The notes: generated from the letters alone by a model not told the origin. A DNA stretch of 16,763 nucleotides from Chitinophagales bacterium (GCA_013298445.1 JAAFHQ010000033.1:1-16763); one strand, 5' to 3'. Shown: positions 7,350-14,087, counted from the first letter of the stretch. Program-made: numbers and translations.

Positions 7350-7699
7350 CATTTCACCAGTTTATTATTCTCATCCGGGAAAACAATCCAGGGTTTAAAC
7401 GTCTTGGCTTCTTCAAAATCCATCCAGGCGTAGCCAATGATGATGAGGATGTCGCCCACTTGTACGCGGCGCGCAGCAGCTCCATTTAGGCAAATCATAC
7501 CTGAACCCCTCTCCCCTTTGATGATGTAGGTTTCAAGGCGTTCACCATTGTTGTTGTTGACAATTTGAACGCGTTCACCTTCAATGAGGTTGGCTGCGTC
7601 CAGCAAGTCTTCGTCGATGGTGATGCTGCCGATGTAATTCAGGTTGGCCTCCGTGACCTTTACCCGGTGAATTTTGGATTTGAATCTTTGGATCAACAT
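7349..7699 (-). CDS. panD: Aspartate 1-decarboxylase proenzyme
   Basis: PanD makes beta-alanine from L-aspartate for pantothenate and CoA biosynthesis, using a pyruvoyl group formed by self-cleavage at Gly-Ser. Taking the ATG at 7699, numbering matches the E. coli enzyme exactly: K9, R12 and Y22, the cleavage pair G24-S25 (YIGSITID), then R54, T57 and Y58 near the active site. 'RGSGMICLNGAAARRVQVGD' is the conserved region after it. The length of 116 aa is slightly under the usual 126-140, missing only the variable C-terminal tail. A reading from a TTG three codons upstream is less likely. A TAnnTTTG -7 element lies only 6 nt before the ATG, suggesting a very short leader. The gene is first in the minus-strand cluster and diverges from dnaN. 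Confidence 0.96.
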   Translation of the reverse strand: MLIQRFKSKIHRVKVTEANLNYIGSITIDEDLLDAANLIEGERVQIVNNNNGERLETYIIKGERGSGMICLNGAAARRVQVGDILIIIGYAWMDFEEAKTFKPWIVFPDENNKLVK

Positions 7700-7705
7700 A
7701 GGGTA

Positions 7706-7713
7706 CAAAGATA
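7706..7713 (-). promoter_or_regulatory. -7 element of panD promoter
   Basis: Read on the minus strand, TATCTTTG is a full match to TAnnTTTG. Only 6 nt separate it from the panD ATG, so the transcript would be leaderless or nearly so. I see no good -33 box. Confidence 0.5.
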
Positions 7714-7728
7714 AGGACTTTTGTGGAA

Positions 7729-7837
7729 GTTGAGAAGGTTGAGGGAGGTTGAGAAGGTTTAGGCTACCGCGAGCAACTTAAACAGTGGATGCGTCTAAGT
7801 CGCTCGCGGTAGCCTAAACCTTCTCAACTTTCTCAAC
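7729..7837. repeat. Dispersed palindrome family, copy A
   Basis: Perfect 27-bp arms (7748-7774 and 7802-7828) extend inward with two mismatches to a 9-nt loop at 7784-7792. The arm core AGGTTTAGGCTACCGC is shared with the repeat at 9655-9774. Outside the perfect arms are extra GTTGAG units (7729, 7738, 7748 on the left; complements at 7823 and 7832 on the right), with one unit fewer on the right. It lies between divergent panD and dnaN, so it is not in an obvious terminator position. Confidence 0.9.
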
Positions 7838-7917
7838 TTAATCAATTTGTTTCCTGCAAAACATTGCCAGTCCCCAATCAGTTTTCCACAAGTTGTTAAT
7901 ATTTGGCCAGAAAAAAT

Positions 7918-7944
7918 AAACCACAAACACTACCTTTGTGGTTT
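7918..7944 (+). promoter_or_regulatory. dnaN promoter region: -7 element inside a palindrome
   Basis: TACCTTTG at 7931-7938 fully matches the -7 consensus and lies 43 nt upstream of the dnaN start. It is embedded in a perfect 10-bp inverted repeat, AAACCACAAA (7918-7927) and TTTGTGGTTT (7935-7944), with a 7-nt loop, so a dimeric regulator could occlude the promoter. A TTTG at 7902-7905 is a poor -33 candidate because the spacing is 25 nt. The rest of the 282-nt panD-dnaN gap is mostly the palindrome family copy A. Confidence 0.5.
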
Positions 7945-7981
7945 AACCTAAGTAACTTACCCGGAAAAAGGACTACACGTC

Positions 7982-9100
7982 ATGAAGTTTAGCGTATCAT
8001 CATCAGAGTTACTGAAGCAATTGCAAGTTGCAGCCGGCTCGATTGGCTCAAACCCTGTTTTGCCCATTCTTGAGGACTTTTTATTCAGCATTGCCGACAA
8101 TAAGTTGACCATTTCTGCTACCGATCTGGACACTGCCATCACCACCCATATGGATGTGATGGCCGACACCGATGGAACGGTTGCGGTGCCTGCCAAAATC
8201 TTATTGGATACGCTAAAAGCGCTGCCCCAACAACCCATCACGTTTACCATTGACGAAAACACCTTCGGCATTGAGATCACTTCGGCGTATGGTAAGTACC
8301 GTTTGTCGGGTGAAAATGGCCAGGATTTTCCAGCGATTCCAGAACCGGAGTCCGGGGATGACACCATCACCTTGCCTTCCAATGCCCTGATTCAGGGGGT
8401 GAATAAAACCTTGTTTGCCACTAGCAACGACGAGTTGCGCCTGGCGATGATGGGGGTTTATTTTCAGGTGGATTTCAGCAAAATCACCATGGTCGCTACC
8501 GATGCCCACAAACTGGTGCGCTACACCTTCACCGATTTGAGCAGCGAGGTGAGTACTTCCTTTATTTTGCCAAAAAAAGCATTGAACCTCCTCAAAAACG
8601 TATTGCCCGCTGGCACCGAGGTGAAAATGTCTTTCAATAAAGCCAACGCTTTTTTCAGTTTCAACGATACGCAAATTTCCTGCCGCCTGATTGATTCGCG
8701 GTACCCGGACTACCATGCGGTGATTCCGGTGGACAATCCCAATCTGCTGACGATTGCTCGTGCAGATTTTGCCAGCTCGCTGCGCCGCATCGCGATTTAC
8801 GCCAACAAAACCACCAATCAGGTGATTTTGAACGTGTCGCAAGGCACCTTGATCGTTTCGGCTCAAGACCTTGATTTTTCCAATGAAGCCACCGAAAAGC
8901 TGACTTGCACCTACGAGGGCGACCCATTGATGATTGGATTCAACGCCAAGTTTTTGCTGGAGATGCTGACGGTGCTGGAATCAGACGAAGTGCGTATGGA
9001 ATTGTCTACTTCTACCCGTGCAGGGATTTTGTTGCCCGTGGAAGAAGTTCCTGGAGAAGACATTTTGATGCTGGTGATGCCCGTGATGTTGAGCAATTGA
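7982..9100 (+). CDS. dnaN: DNA polymerase III subunit beta (sliding clamp)
   Basis: This 372-aa protein, close to the usual 366-375, is the ring-shaped processivity clamp that tethers DNA polymerase III and binds partner proteins in replication and repair. The family signatures are present: an N-terminal 'GSIGSNPVLPILEDFLFSI' segment, 'DTLKALPQQPITF', the 'ATDAHKLVRYTF' block of the second domain, 'RLIDSRYPDYHAVIP' leading into the third domain, and the C-terminal VMPVML hydrophobic strand of the partner-binding pocket. The ATG at 7982 directly opens the conserved MKFSVSSSEL start. No dnaA or other replication gene is adjacent, as is normal in Bacteroidota. A perfect 14-bp hairpin follows at 9113. 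Confidence 0.97.
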   Translation: MKFSVSSSELLKQLQVAAGSIGSNPVLPILEDFLFSIADNKLTISATDLDTAITTHMDVMADTDGTVAVPAKILLDTLKALPQQPITFTIDENTFGIEITSAYGKYRLSGENGQDFPAIPEPESGDDTITLPSNALIQGVNKTLFATSNDELRLAMMGVYFQVDFSKITMVATDAHKLVRYTFTDLSSEVSTSFILPKKALNLLKNVLPAGTEVKMSFNKANAFFSFNDTQISCRLIDSRYPDYHAVIPVDNPNLLTIARADFASSLRRIAIYANKTTNQVILNVSQGTLIVSAQDLDFSNEATEKLTCTYEGDPLMIGFNAKFLLEMLTVLESDEVRMELSTSTRAGILLPVEEVPGEDILMLVMPVMLSN

Positions 9101-9112
9101 TGCTAAAAATAA

Positions 9113-9146
9113 GTGGAGAAATTTTTTGAATGAAAAATTTCTCCAC
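9113..9146 (+). terminator. Hairpin after dnaN
   Basis: Perfect 14-bp arms, GTGGAGAAATTTTT (9113-9126) and complement (9133-9146), have a 6-nt loop and lie 13 nt after the dnaN stop. The T-run is inside the stem, not after it, so it may be a terminator or an mRNA 3'-end stabiliser. The remaining 46 nt up to the next gene show no clear promoter. Confidence 0.6.
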
Positions 9147-9192
9147 GCTCCTTTGCCCCACGCCCAAATGTTGAGTACCCAATAAACCGTAA

Positions 9193-9651
9193 ATGAAACA
9201 CTCCATCATTCTGCTAGGCATGGTCGTCGCCTTGCTGGCAGCTTGTAAACAACAAGCCGAACTTCCCAAAACACCTGAAGAAGTAGTCAAAGCCTACCAG
9301 GCTTATTACGATCAAAATCGTTTTGATGAAGCCAAAGCGCTCAGCACCCTGGCGGAACAAAGCCGCCTGGACAATCTGGCGAAAATGATGCAGGAGCAAT
9401 CCGCAGATTCTACCCAACTCACCACTTCTTTTCTTTCCTTAAAATGCCGGACCAAGGGCGACTCGGCCTTTTGCCAATGCCGCTGCAAAGATCAATACGA
9501 AACCTACAAAATCGAATTTGTGCTGCTGCGGCGCAAAAACCAGTGGCTCATCGATGCGCCCAAAGAGGAAAAATACGATTACGATATTCCAGATGTGGAT
9601 GCGGGGGTAGATACCTTGTTTAATTTGTTGGATGTGGAAAGGGAGCAGTAA
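9193..9651 (+). CDS. Small lipoprotein (DUF4878/NTF2-like)
   Basis: This 152-aa predicted lipoprotein has a lipobox L15-A16-A17-C18 after a short basic N-region and hydrophobic core, so it is probably anchored by a lipidated Cys. The mature part starts 'PKTPEEVVKAYQAYYDQNRFDEAKALSTLAEQSRL' and goes on to a beta-rich half with 'YKIEFVLLRRKNQWLIDAPKEE'. This helix-then-sheet pattern (a YYxxN..EAK helix, then VLLxxxNxWLID) is the style of the DUF4878/NTF2-like lipoproteins of Bacteroidota; function unknown. Four Cys in 'LKCRTKGDSAFCQCRCKDQYE' (including a CQCRC cluster) are unusual for such a protein and could form disulfides or bind metal. The ATG is chosen because it opens the signal. Confidence 0.8.
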   Translation: MKHSIILLGMVVALLAACKQQAELPKTPEEVVKAYQAYYDQNRFDEAKALSTLAEQSRLDNLAKMMQEQSADSTQLTTSFLSLKCRTKGDSAFCQCRCKDQYETYKIEFVLLRRKNQWLIDAPKEEKYDYDIPDVDAGVDTLFNLLDVEREQ

Positions 9652-9654
9652 ACG

Positions 9655-9774
9655 GGTTGAGGAAGGTTGAGAAGTTGAGGGAGGTTTAGGCTACCGCAGC
9701 GGCTTAGACAAGGACATTGTCAAAACCGCTGCGGTAGCCTAAACCTCCCTCAACTTTCTCAACCTCCCTCAACC
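9655..9774. repeat. Dispersed palindrome family, copy B
   Basis: Perfect 29-bp arms (9674-9702, 9726-9754) extend outward to about 48-49 nt with one mismatch and one 1-nt offset. The extension consists of GTTGAG-type units. The core AGGTTTAGGCTACCGC is identical to copy A at 7729-7837, while the inner part (AGCGG/CCGCT instead of GAGC/GCTC) differs on both arms together. A small inner hairpin GACAA-GGACA-TTGTC tops the stem (9707-9721). It fills the gap between the convergent lipoprotein (stop 9651) and MuiA genes (stop codon 9778-9780) and may act as a bidirectional terminator, though there is no T-tract. Confidence 0.9.
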
Positions 9775-9777
9775 TTA

Positions 9778-11433
9778 CTAAGGCTTCGCCACCGTCCGAT
9801 CCTTCGGATACTTCAACCAATATTTGAAGCGCAAGGTTTTGCTGCCGTAGGCTGGAACTTCCAGGTGCCAGAGCAATTTACCAAAATCGGCCGAGTACTG
9901 TGCTCCACTTCTTTCCTCCAGTTCCACCGTGATGTCATCTTGTTTGGATACCGGGATTTGATCCAGGATTTCGATGTTGATAGGGATTTTTTTGTTGTTT
10001 TTAACCACGATATCGTAGGCTACTAACTCCCTTTTGAAATTGTTCAGGAACTTGGGCGTGTAGGCCAGATCGGTGGGTTTTACCCGCTTGATGCTGATGT
10101 CTTCGTCGCGCCCAAGGGAAAGCAGTAGCGTGTCGGACACCGTTTTGGTATCAATTTCGGACTGGCCTACATAAGTATCCTTGAAGAAAATCTGCGCCGT
10201 TCCCGACAGGAGGCCATAACGACCATAGTTTGGAATTTTGGCCAGCAAAAATACCCCAGGATCCATTTTAGGTACGGCATGGTACTGGTAAATGGCGTCC
10301 ATTTGTTCTTCCTTGTAACGCACCGTTTGCGGCTCAGCACCGGATACGATGCTTTGGGGCGCCGTGATTTCAAATTCTTCCCCACTGGCATTCTCCTCAA
10401 GCACAACTTCTTCATCCGTAACGGCTACCTCGCCTACATCGCCAAAGCCAGAGGAAGGCTTGGCCATGTCGCGGCGGTCTTCGGAACGCGTCTGGGAAAG
10501 GTTGTATACATTGCTTTGTACACCAGCTCTGCCAACCAAGCCATCATCCAGATCACGGATCGGGCGAGCCACATAATAATCAATAAACTGCGGGGTCAAA
10601 ATGGGACGGTTGTTGTTACTTAGAGGCCGGGCAGAAGACAATTTGAGCTTGACCGCTTGCCAATCAAAGCCGGATTGTTGGCTTACTACGGCTTTGTACA
10701 CCATGCGCAAGGGCTTATCGACCGCTTCGGCGCGCAGGTCGTATGCAGGAGTCCAATACGCCTGGGTGATGAAATACACACAACTGATGTTCAGGGTTTG
10801 AGCGGTAGCTGATTCGATTTGCAGCACAATTTCGCCCAGGGTTTGGGTTTCGCGGTGATTGAATTTGCGCAGGCGCTCGTTCATCCCCGCCATCAGGCGA
10901 TCTTCCTTGCGGCGCTGGAAGGTGATTTCCAATTGGCGGTTTTTGATTTCGGTGAGGCGCGTGCGGTAGTACTGGGTCATTTCTTTCCAATCGTTGACAC
11001 TCAGGGTACTGTTTTCCCCGGCGCCTACGCGCTTTTGGTTGTCTTGCAGGCTACTTTCTTCTTTGTTGAGGATTTCGTTTTCAGCCATGAGGCGCAGGAT
11101 GCGGTCGTTGACGGTTTCAATTGAATCCTGCAAGGCTTTGATGGCCGCGCCATTGGGCTGGTTCAACTCGATGGTCGCCCGCCGAAAAAAGGCCGACAAC
11201 AAATCCGCTTTGCCCTCAATCCGGACCTGAATGCTGTTGGGGTTCAGGTCGACGGGCAGTTTTTCAAACACGATCTGGTTGCTGCCGGCCGTCAGGCGCA
11301 CCGAGGCAACATTGGTCAGTTTGGCCCCGCTGCGGTACACCGTTGCTTCCGTGATGCGTGAGGGGATGCGGGTTTCGGCCCAGGCTTGCAGGCCGGAAAA
11401 GAGGAATAGGATGATGAAAATGTGTTGTTTCAT
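9778..11433 (-). CDS. MuiA-family (DUF4139) exported protein
   Basis: This 551-aa protein is of the mucoidy inhibitor MuiA family. A signal peptide at residues 1-19 (FIILFLFSGLQAWA-E) precedes an N-terminal DUF4140-type domain (about 25-100: 'ITEATVYRSGAKLTN', 'GSNQIVFEKLPVDLNPNSIQVRIEGKADLLS'). A predicted coiled coil covers about 100-200 (heptads of 'LQDSIETVNDRILRLMAENEILNKEESSLQ'). DUF4139 fills the rest: 'ISCVYFITQAYWTPAYDLRAEAVDKPLRMVYKAVVSQQSGFDWQAVKLKLSSARP', later 'YNVVKNNKKIPINIEILDQIPVS' type and the final 'LLWHLEVPAYGSKTLRFKYWLKYPKD'. The name comes from a family effect on mucoidy; the biochemical role is not known. It is probably periplasmic or surface-bound. The length is normal, with no sign of truncation. 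Confidence 0.9.
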   Translation of the reverse strand: MKQHIFIILFLFSGLQAWAETRIPSRITEATVYRSGAKLTNVASVRLTAGSNQIVFEKLPVDLNPNSIQVRIEGKADLLSAFFRRATIELNQPNGAAIKALQDSIETVNDRILRLMAENEILNKEESSLQDNQKRVGAGENSTLSVNDWKEMTQYYRTRLTEIKNRQLEITFQRRKEDRLMAGMNERLRKFNHRETQTLGEIVLQIESATAQTLNISCVYFITQAYWTPAYDLRAEAVDKPLRMVYKAVVSQQSGFDWQAVKLKLSSARPLSNNNRPILTPQFIDYYVARPIRDLDDGLVGRAGVQSNVYNLSQTRSEDRRDMAKPSSGFGDVGEVAVTDEEVVLEENASGEEFEITAPQSIVSGAEPQTVRYKEEQMDAIYQYHAVPKMDPGVFLLAKIPNYGRYGLLSGTAQIFFKDTYVGQSEIDTKTVSDTLLLSLGRDEDISIKRVKPTDLAYTPKFLNNFKRELVAYDIVVKNNKKIPINIEILDQIPVSKQDDITVELEERSGAQYSADFGKLLWHLEVPAYGSKTLRFKYWLKYPKDRTVAKP

Positions 11434-11643
11434 GGTGATGTTTTTTTACGCACGATGGTAGGATGCGAGGGGTAGAGAAAATGCATATGACGGGAGGAAA
11501 AACATTTCAATTTTTTTTGGAAATAATCGGAACTAGTGTTTTTTCTTTCCCTGTCCCTTTAAACGGCGGCCATTGCCCCTCTCCACTCGGCTATATACAC
11601 AGCAGTAGAAAAGTAAAAAGCAGGTGTAGCTAAAAATGGCCTT

Positions 11644-12276
11644 CTAGATAAAATCATGCTCATCCACATTTTCGTCGTAGGTACCATTCAGTATGTCTTG
11701 TATAGATATTTCAATTGCATTAAGTAATTGCACAAAGGGCTGTTCTTTCTCTTCGGGTAACTTATACAAATTGACCCTTGAATATTGCCGTTTTATTGAG
11801 TCAGAAACTGCTGATATTTTGACCTGATAGTGGTATTGATTGCTAACCTTCCCCACTTCCTCTAATGCATCATGCAAGCGAAAAACAACCCGTTGGTGTT
11901 TTTGGATACGATCATCTAGCTCATTGATCACATGCAGAATATCTGACTTTAAATGCGCTGGGAGGGACTGGAAATTTAGATGTTTTTCCTCTCTCCTTAA
12001 CCGATTGAGTTCAATTTGAAATCGACGAATCTCTAGTCTAGATTTGGTTGTTTCAGTCTGAATGGTTTCACACAAGATATCTCTTCTGTAGATAAAACCT
12101 GATGTTGATACCCCATCTTTGGTGGAGGTCAATGCTGCAAGTTCTATGGCTTTTAAATAAACCGCATATCCAAAAATACCAATGGTAGTAGATGTAATCC
12201 AGAACAATGGATTCGCCCAAAGTTCAACAAAATCTAAGCGCACTAAGCCTAGCAAAATATTGAATAATGCGTTCAT
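11644..12276 (-). CDS. Membrane-anchored helical protein, unknown function
   Basis: This 210-aa protein is not recognised. There is one membrane helix (about residues 24-43, PLFWITSTTIGIFGYAVYL), preceded by a hydrophobic amphipathic start. After it comes a long charged, mostly helical region with coiled-coil-like heptads (about 70-115, 'TKSRLEIRRFQIELNRLRREEKHLNFQ') and a second helical stretch ('ILHVINELDDRIQKHQRVVFRLHDALEEVGKVS'). The C-terminus is acidic. It is likely membrane-bound with a cytoplasmic coiled coil. It is the last of a minus-strand run with gaps of 17 nt (to the OB-fold-like gene) and 48 nt, so an operon is likely. The 210-nt gap before it (11434-11643) shows nothing I recognise. 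Confidence 0.6.
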   Translation of the reverse strand: MNALFNILLGLVRLDFVELWANPLFWITSTTIGIFGYAVYLKAIELAALTSTKDGVSTSGFIYRRDILCETIQTETTKSRLEIRRFQIELNRLRREEKHLNFQSLPAHLKSDILHVINELDDRIQKHQRVVFRLHDALEEVGKVSNQYHYQVKISAVSDSIKRQYSRVNLYKLPEEKEQPFVQLLNAIEISIQDILNGTYDENVDEHDFI

Positions 12277-12291
12277 AACTTTTGATTTTCG

Positions 12292-12302
12292 GGTTAAATG
12301 AT
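12292..12302 (-). promoter_or_regulatory. Shared upstream 11-mer, copy 1
   Basis: ATCATTTAACC on the minus strand ends exactly 15 nt before the ATG of the gene at 12276. It contains the TAA stop of the preceding OB-fold-like gene. The same 11-mer ends 15 nt before the next gene's ATG too (12726-12736). It could be a translation-related element, a regulator site or a small duplicated segment. Confidence 0.35.
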
Positions 12303-12710
12303 TGGGATCCGGCGCAGACTTGGCGGTGAGTGATGCTCAATTTCACGTAGATATACGGCTTCTAATCCTAAAGCTTTAATCCCTGGCTTTACTACGGCCT
12401 TTACGACTATAAACGCCCCTTCTTGCTCTGGATATACCATACTGCGGACCCAAATTTTAGTGCCAGTTGTCGGAGATTCTAACAGGTAGCCGCTTTTCAA
12501 CATAGGGACATAGTAGGACTCTATGATTCTACCTTCTACCCATACAGTGTCATTCATAAAATTGGGTAGTTCGTTCACCAATTGGTCTAACTCAACCACT
12601 ACGGGGCCTTGAACATGGCGGATGAAACTCCCTGCTTGGTTACTAAGCCAGAGGTAGACAAGTACAATTAATGGTGTCCAAAATAGAATTTTAGCAAATA
12701 GTTGTTTCAT
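12294..12710 (-). CDS. Membrane-anchored OB-fold-like protein
   Basis: This is a 138-aa protein with an N-terminal hydrophobic anchor (residues about 7-22, KILFWTPLIVLVYLWLS). Its body resembles an OB-fold: 'LPNFMNDTVWVEGRIIESYYVPMLKSGYLLESPTTGTKIWVRSMVYPEQEGAFIVVKAVVKPG'. The order 'VxGxI....GYLLxS...GTKIWVR......G..V.VKAVVKPG' is typical of small OB-fold domains related to tRNA_anti/CcmE-like folds, but no specific family is claimed. The short arginine-containing C-terminus is 'PSLRRIPII'. It probably faces the periplasm or the inside of the cell at the membrane. It is mid-operon, 17 nt upstream of the helical protein gene at 11644-12276. Confidence 0.6.
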   Translation of the reverse strand: MKQLFAKILFWTPLIVLVYLWLSNQAGSFIRHVQGPVVVELDQLVNELPNFMNDTVWVEGRIIESYYVPMLKSGYLLESPTTGTKIWVRSMVYPEQEGAFIVVKAVVKPGIKALGLEAVYLREIEHHSPPSLRRIPII

Positions 12711-12725
12711 GACTTTATGGTTTAT

Positions 12726-12736
12726 GGTTAAATGAT
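12726..12736 (-). promoter_or_regulatory. Shared upstream 11-mer, copy 2
   Basis: ATCATTTAACC ends 15 nt before the ATG at 12710, with spacing identical to copy 1 at 12292-12302. Downstream sequence up to the ATG differs between the copies, so the match is not simply a longer duplicated block. Confidence 0.35.
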
Positions 12737-12758
12737 GAAAGGCAAAACTTGAACTGCC

Positions 12759-12974
12759 CTATGGTGCAGGCCCCATAGGTGAAGTAAAGTAATAAAGGAG
12801 CAAGAAAAAAATAATGGCGAAAGCAACTAAGAGGACCTTGAAGCTAGGCCTTCTGTAAAAAGGTATTTTACGAATCCGATAATAATCGAAGCGCCCTCGT
12901 CTCTCATGAACAAGTTCATAACCTTCAGGCGGCAATTCATTAAAGTGAAAGCGATTTTCCATGATTGAAGCCAT
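12759..12974 (-). CDS. 71-aa single-span membrane peptide
   Basis: This short protein has a polar N-terminal half (ENRFHFNELPPEGYELVHERRGRFDYYRIRKIPF) and one clear membrane helix near the C-terminus (about residues 47-63, FKVLLVAFAIIFFLLLYYF), ending in TSPMGPAP. It is therefore a C-tail-type membrane protein, probably with its N-terminus inside given the Arg/Lys just before the helix. The start could be ATG at 12974 or four codons further in at 12962; the second is equally plausible. Not recognised. It lies between the regulator gene (stop at 13048, 73 nt upstream) and the OB-fold-like gene (48 nt downstream) on the same strand. Confidence 0.55.
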   Translation of the reverse strand: MASIMENRFHFNELPPEGYELVHERRGRFDYYRIRKIPFYRRPSFKVLLVAFAIIFFLLLYYFTSPMGPAP

Positions 12975-13047
12975 TTGATGATAATTTGGAACCTAAGCCC
13001 AAATTGCATGGCTTTACAATCAATTGCATTTCTAACTTAGAACAGTA

Positions 13048-13896
13048 TTATATCATAGCGTATTTTCGATAGTGCCGGGCGGCTTGGGCGGCGGTCTCAA
13101 AAGCCCATTCTACTCGAGATTTACCGACTATTGATTTTTGGTGAGCCCGGACTCGGTACAACTTTTTATTCTCATCCTTTTTCTTCAAACTAGGTCCATA
13201 AAGTTCCTTAGAAATTTGCGACACACTCTTCTTATTCGCTAGTAATGTAAGTACCCGGCGTTCTGTCTCAGTAAAATTAAGGCGATCTAAATGAAGAGCA
13301 TTAACTTGCGCAAGAACGTATGATTCAATCTCCTGCATAGGCCAACCATTCCGGGTAATAGATGGTTTTTGAATGATTAGGTCAAGTGGAATATTGTCGT
13401 CATTCAACTCGATCGGTTGATTAATCTTGTGCCCTACTGTACGATTACCGATGATTTTAGGGCCTTCAGGACATTGCTCAATGAGTAATTGAGATGTCAG
13501 AAAAACAGGAAAGTAAACACCCTTGCTATCCTTGAAATATATGAATATTTGATAAATAAGTTCACTTAACGTGCTAAGGGACAAGCCACTCTTTGCAATA
13601 TATTGATAACCTGCACTAGCTTGAAAGACGTATCTAAATCTAGTGCTTTCGTGAATCTTTTGCTCCAAATCATACAAAGACCTAAACTCATGATCAGAGT
13701 ACCCAAATTGCCCAAACCCTTGGACATTAAAAAGGCTGAAATCACGAATGTCAACTGAATAACAAAATTGAGATAGGCTTGGCATAAAGGGGATTTTCAG
13801 TTGTGGGTTAAGTGATTGATCTGAAAATTGCTGCTGGGCTGTAAAGCCCAATTCAACAATCCTTAAGTACGAAGGTGTTTTGGTTCTCTTGCCCAT
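13048..13896 (-). CDS. PAS + LuxR-like HTH transcriptional regulator
   Basis: This is a 282-aa protein. Residues about 46-83 read like a PAS domain (DIRDFSLFNVQGFGQFGYSDHEFRSLYDLEQKIHE). A sensing middle region follows, and then a GerE/LuxR-like helix-turn-helix at about 207-232 (FTETERRVLTLLANKKSVSQISKELYG). The usual 'iSxxTVxxH' recognition helix is replaced by a longer basic stretch up to the C-terminus (LKKKDENKKLYRVRAHQKSIVGKSR...), so DNA contact may be atypical. The ATG at 13896 is preferred over a TTG at 13920 because a promoter-like element lies around 13933-13963. It diverges from the 14088 gene and leads the minus-strand set at 11644-12974. Possibly autoregulated: a palindrome overlaps its promoter. 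Confidence 0.75.
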   Translation of the reverse strand: MGKRTKTPSYLRIVELGFTAQQQFSDQSLNPQLKIPFMPSLSQFCYSVDIRDFSLFNVQGFGQFGYSDHEFRSLYDLEQKIHESTRFRYVFQASAGYQYIAKSGLSLSTLSELIYQIFIYFKDSKGVYFPVFLTSQLLIEQCPEGPKIIGNRTVGHKINQPIELNDDNIPLDLIIQKPSITRNGWPMQEIESYVLAQVNALHLDRLNFTETERRVLTLLANKKSVSQISKELYGPSLKKKDENKKLYRVRAHQKSIVGKSRVEWAFETAAQAARHYRKYAMI

Positions 13897-13926
13897 TGCT
13901 TGAAAATTTTGTTTTTTCAATAAATT

Positions 13927-13963
13927 ACCTAATAAAGTTAGGTTTTTTCAAGCAAAAAGGCAA
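13927..13963 (-). promoter_or_regulatory. Candidate promoter and operator of the PAS-LuxR gene
   Basis: On the minus strand, TAACTTTA (plus 13933-13940, one mismatch to TAnnTTTG) has a TTG (plus 13961-13963) 20 nt upstream, the usual Bacteroidota spacing. The inverted repeat ACCTAA-TAAAG-TTAGGT (13927-13943) overlaps the -7 element and could be an operator. On the plus strand the same hairpin is followed by six T, so a terminator reading is also possible. Confidence 0.35.
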
Positions 13964-14059
13964 TCGATTAATAGGAAGCTAAAAAAATATTGCAAAACAT
14001 GAAGAAATGTTAATTTTTTCATTGTAAAAATGAAAGATTTAAGGTGCCATTATATTGTA

Positions 14060-14087
14060 TTTCGCATTTTTTTTGCAATTTTCGCAA
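14060..14087 (+). promoter_or_regulatory. Paired TTTCGCA repeats upstream of the 14088 gene
   Basis: TTTCGCAT (14060-14067) and TTTCGCAA (14080-14087) are 20 bp apart, with a TTTTGCAA-like variant between them at 14071. The second copy ends exactly before the ATG. The same motif pair with 21-bp spacing is upstream of the 16043 gene. A TATTGCAAAA also occurs at 13988-13997 in the same 191-nt AT-rich intergenic region, which otherwise shows no gene. Confidence 0.45.

Noticed and set aside
7882..7890. TTTTCCACA upstream of dnaN as a DnaA box and replication origin
   Set aside because: It is a single one-mismatch match, with no cluster of boxes, no dnaA and no AT-rich unwinding element beside it.
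10279..11124. Plus-strand frames across the MuiA-family gene
   Set aside because: They are shadows in a GC-rich coding region on the opposite strand, without start signals or recognisable domains.
14055..14087. TTG start of the 494-aa gene 33 nt further upstream
   Set aside because: It would run through the TTTCGCA repeat region, and the ATG at 14088 is a normal start; no evidence supports the TTG.
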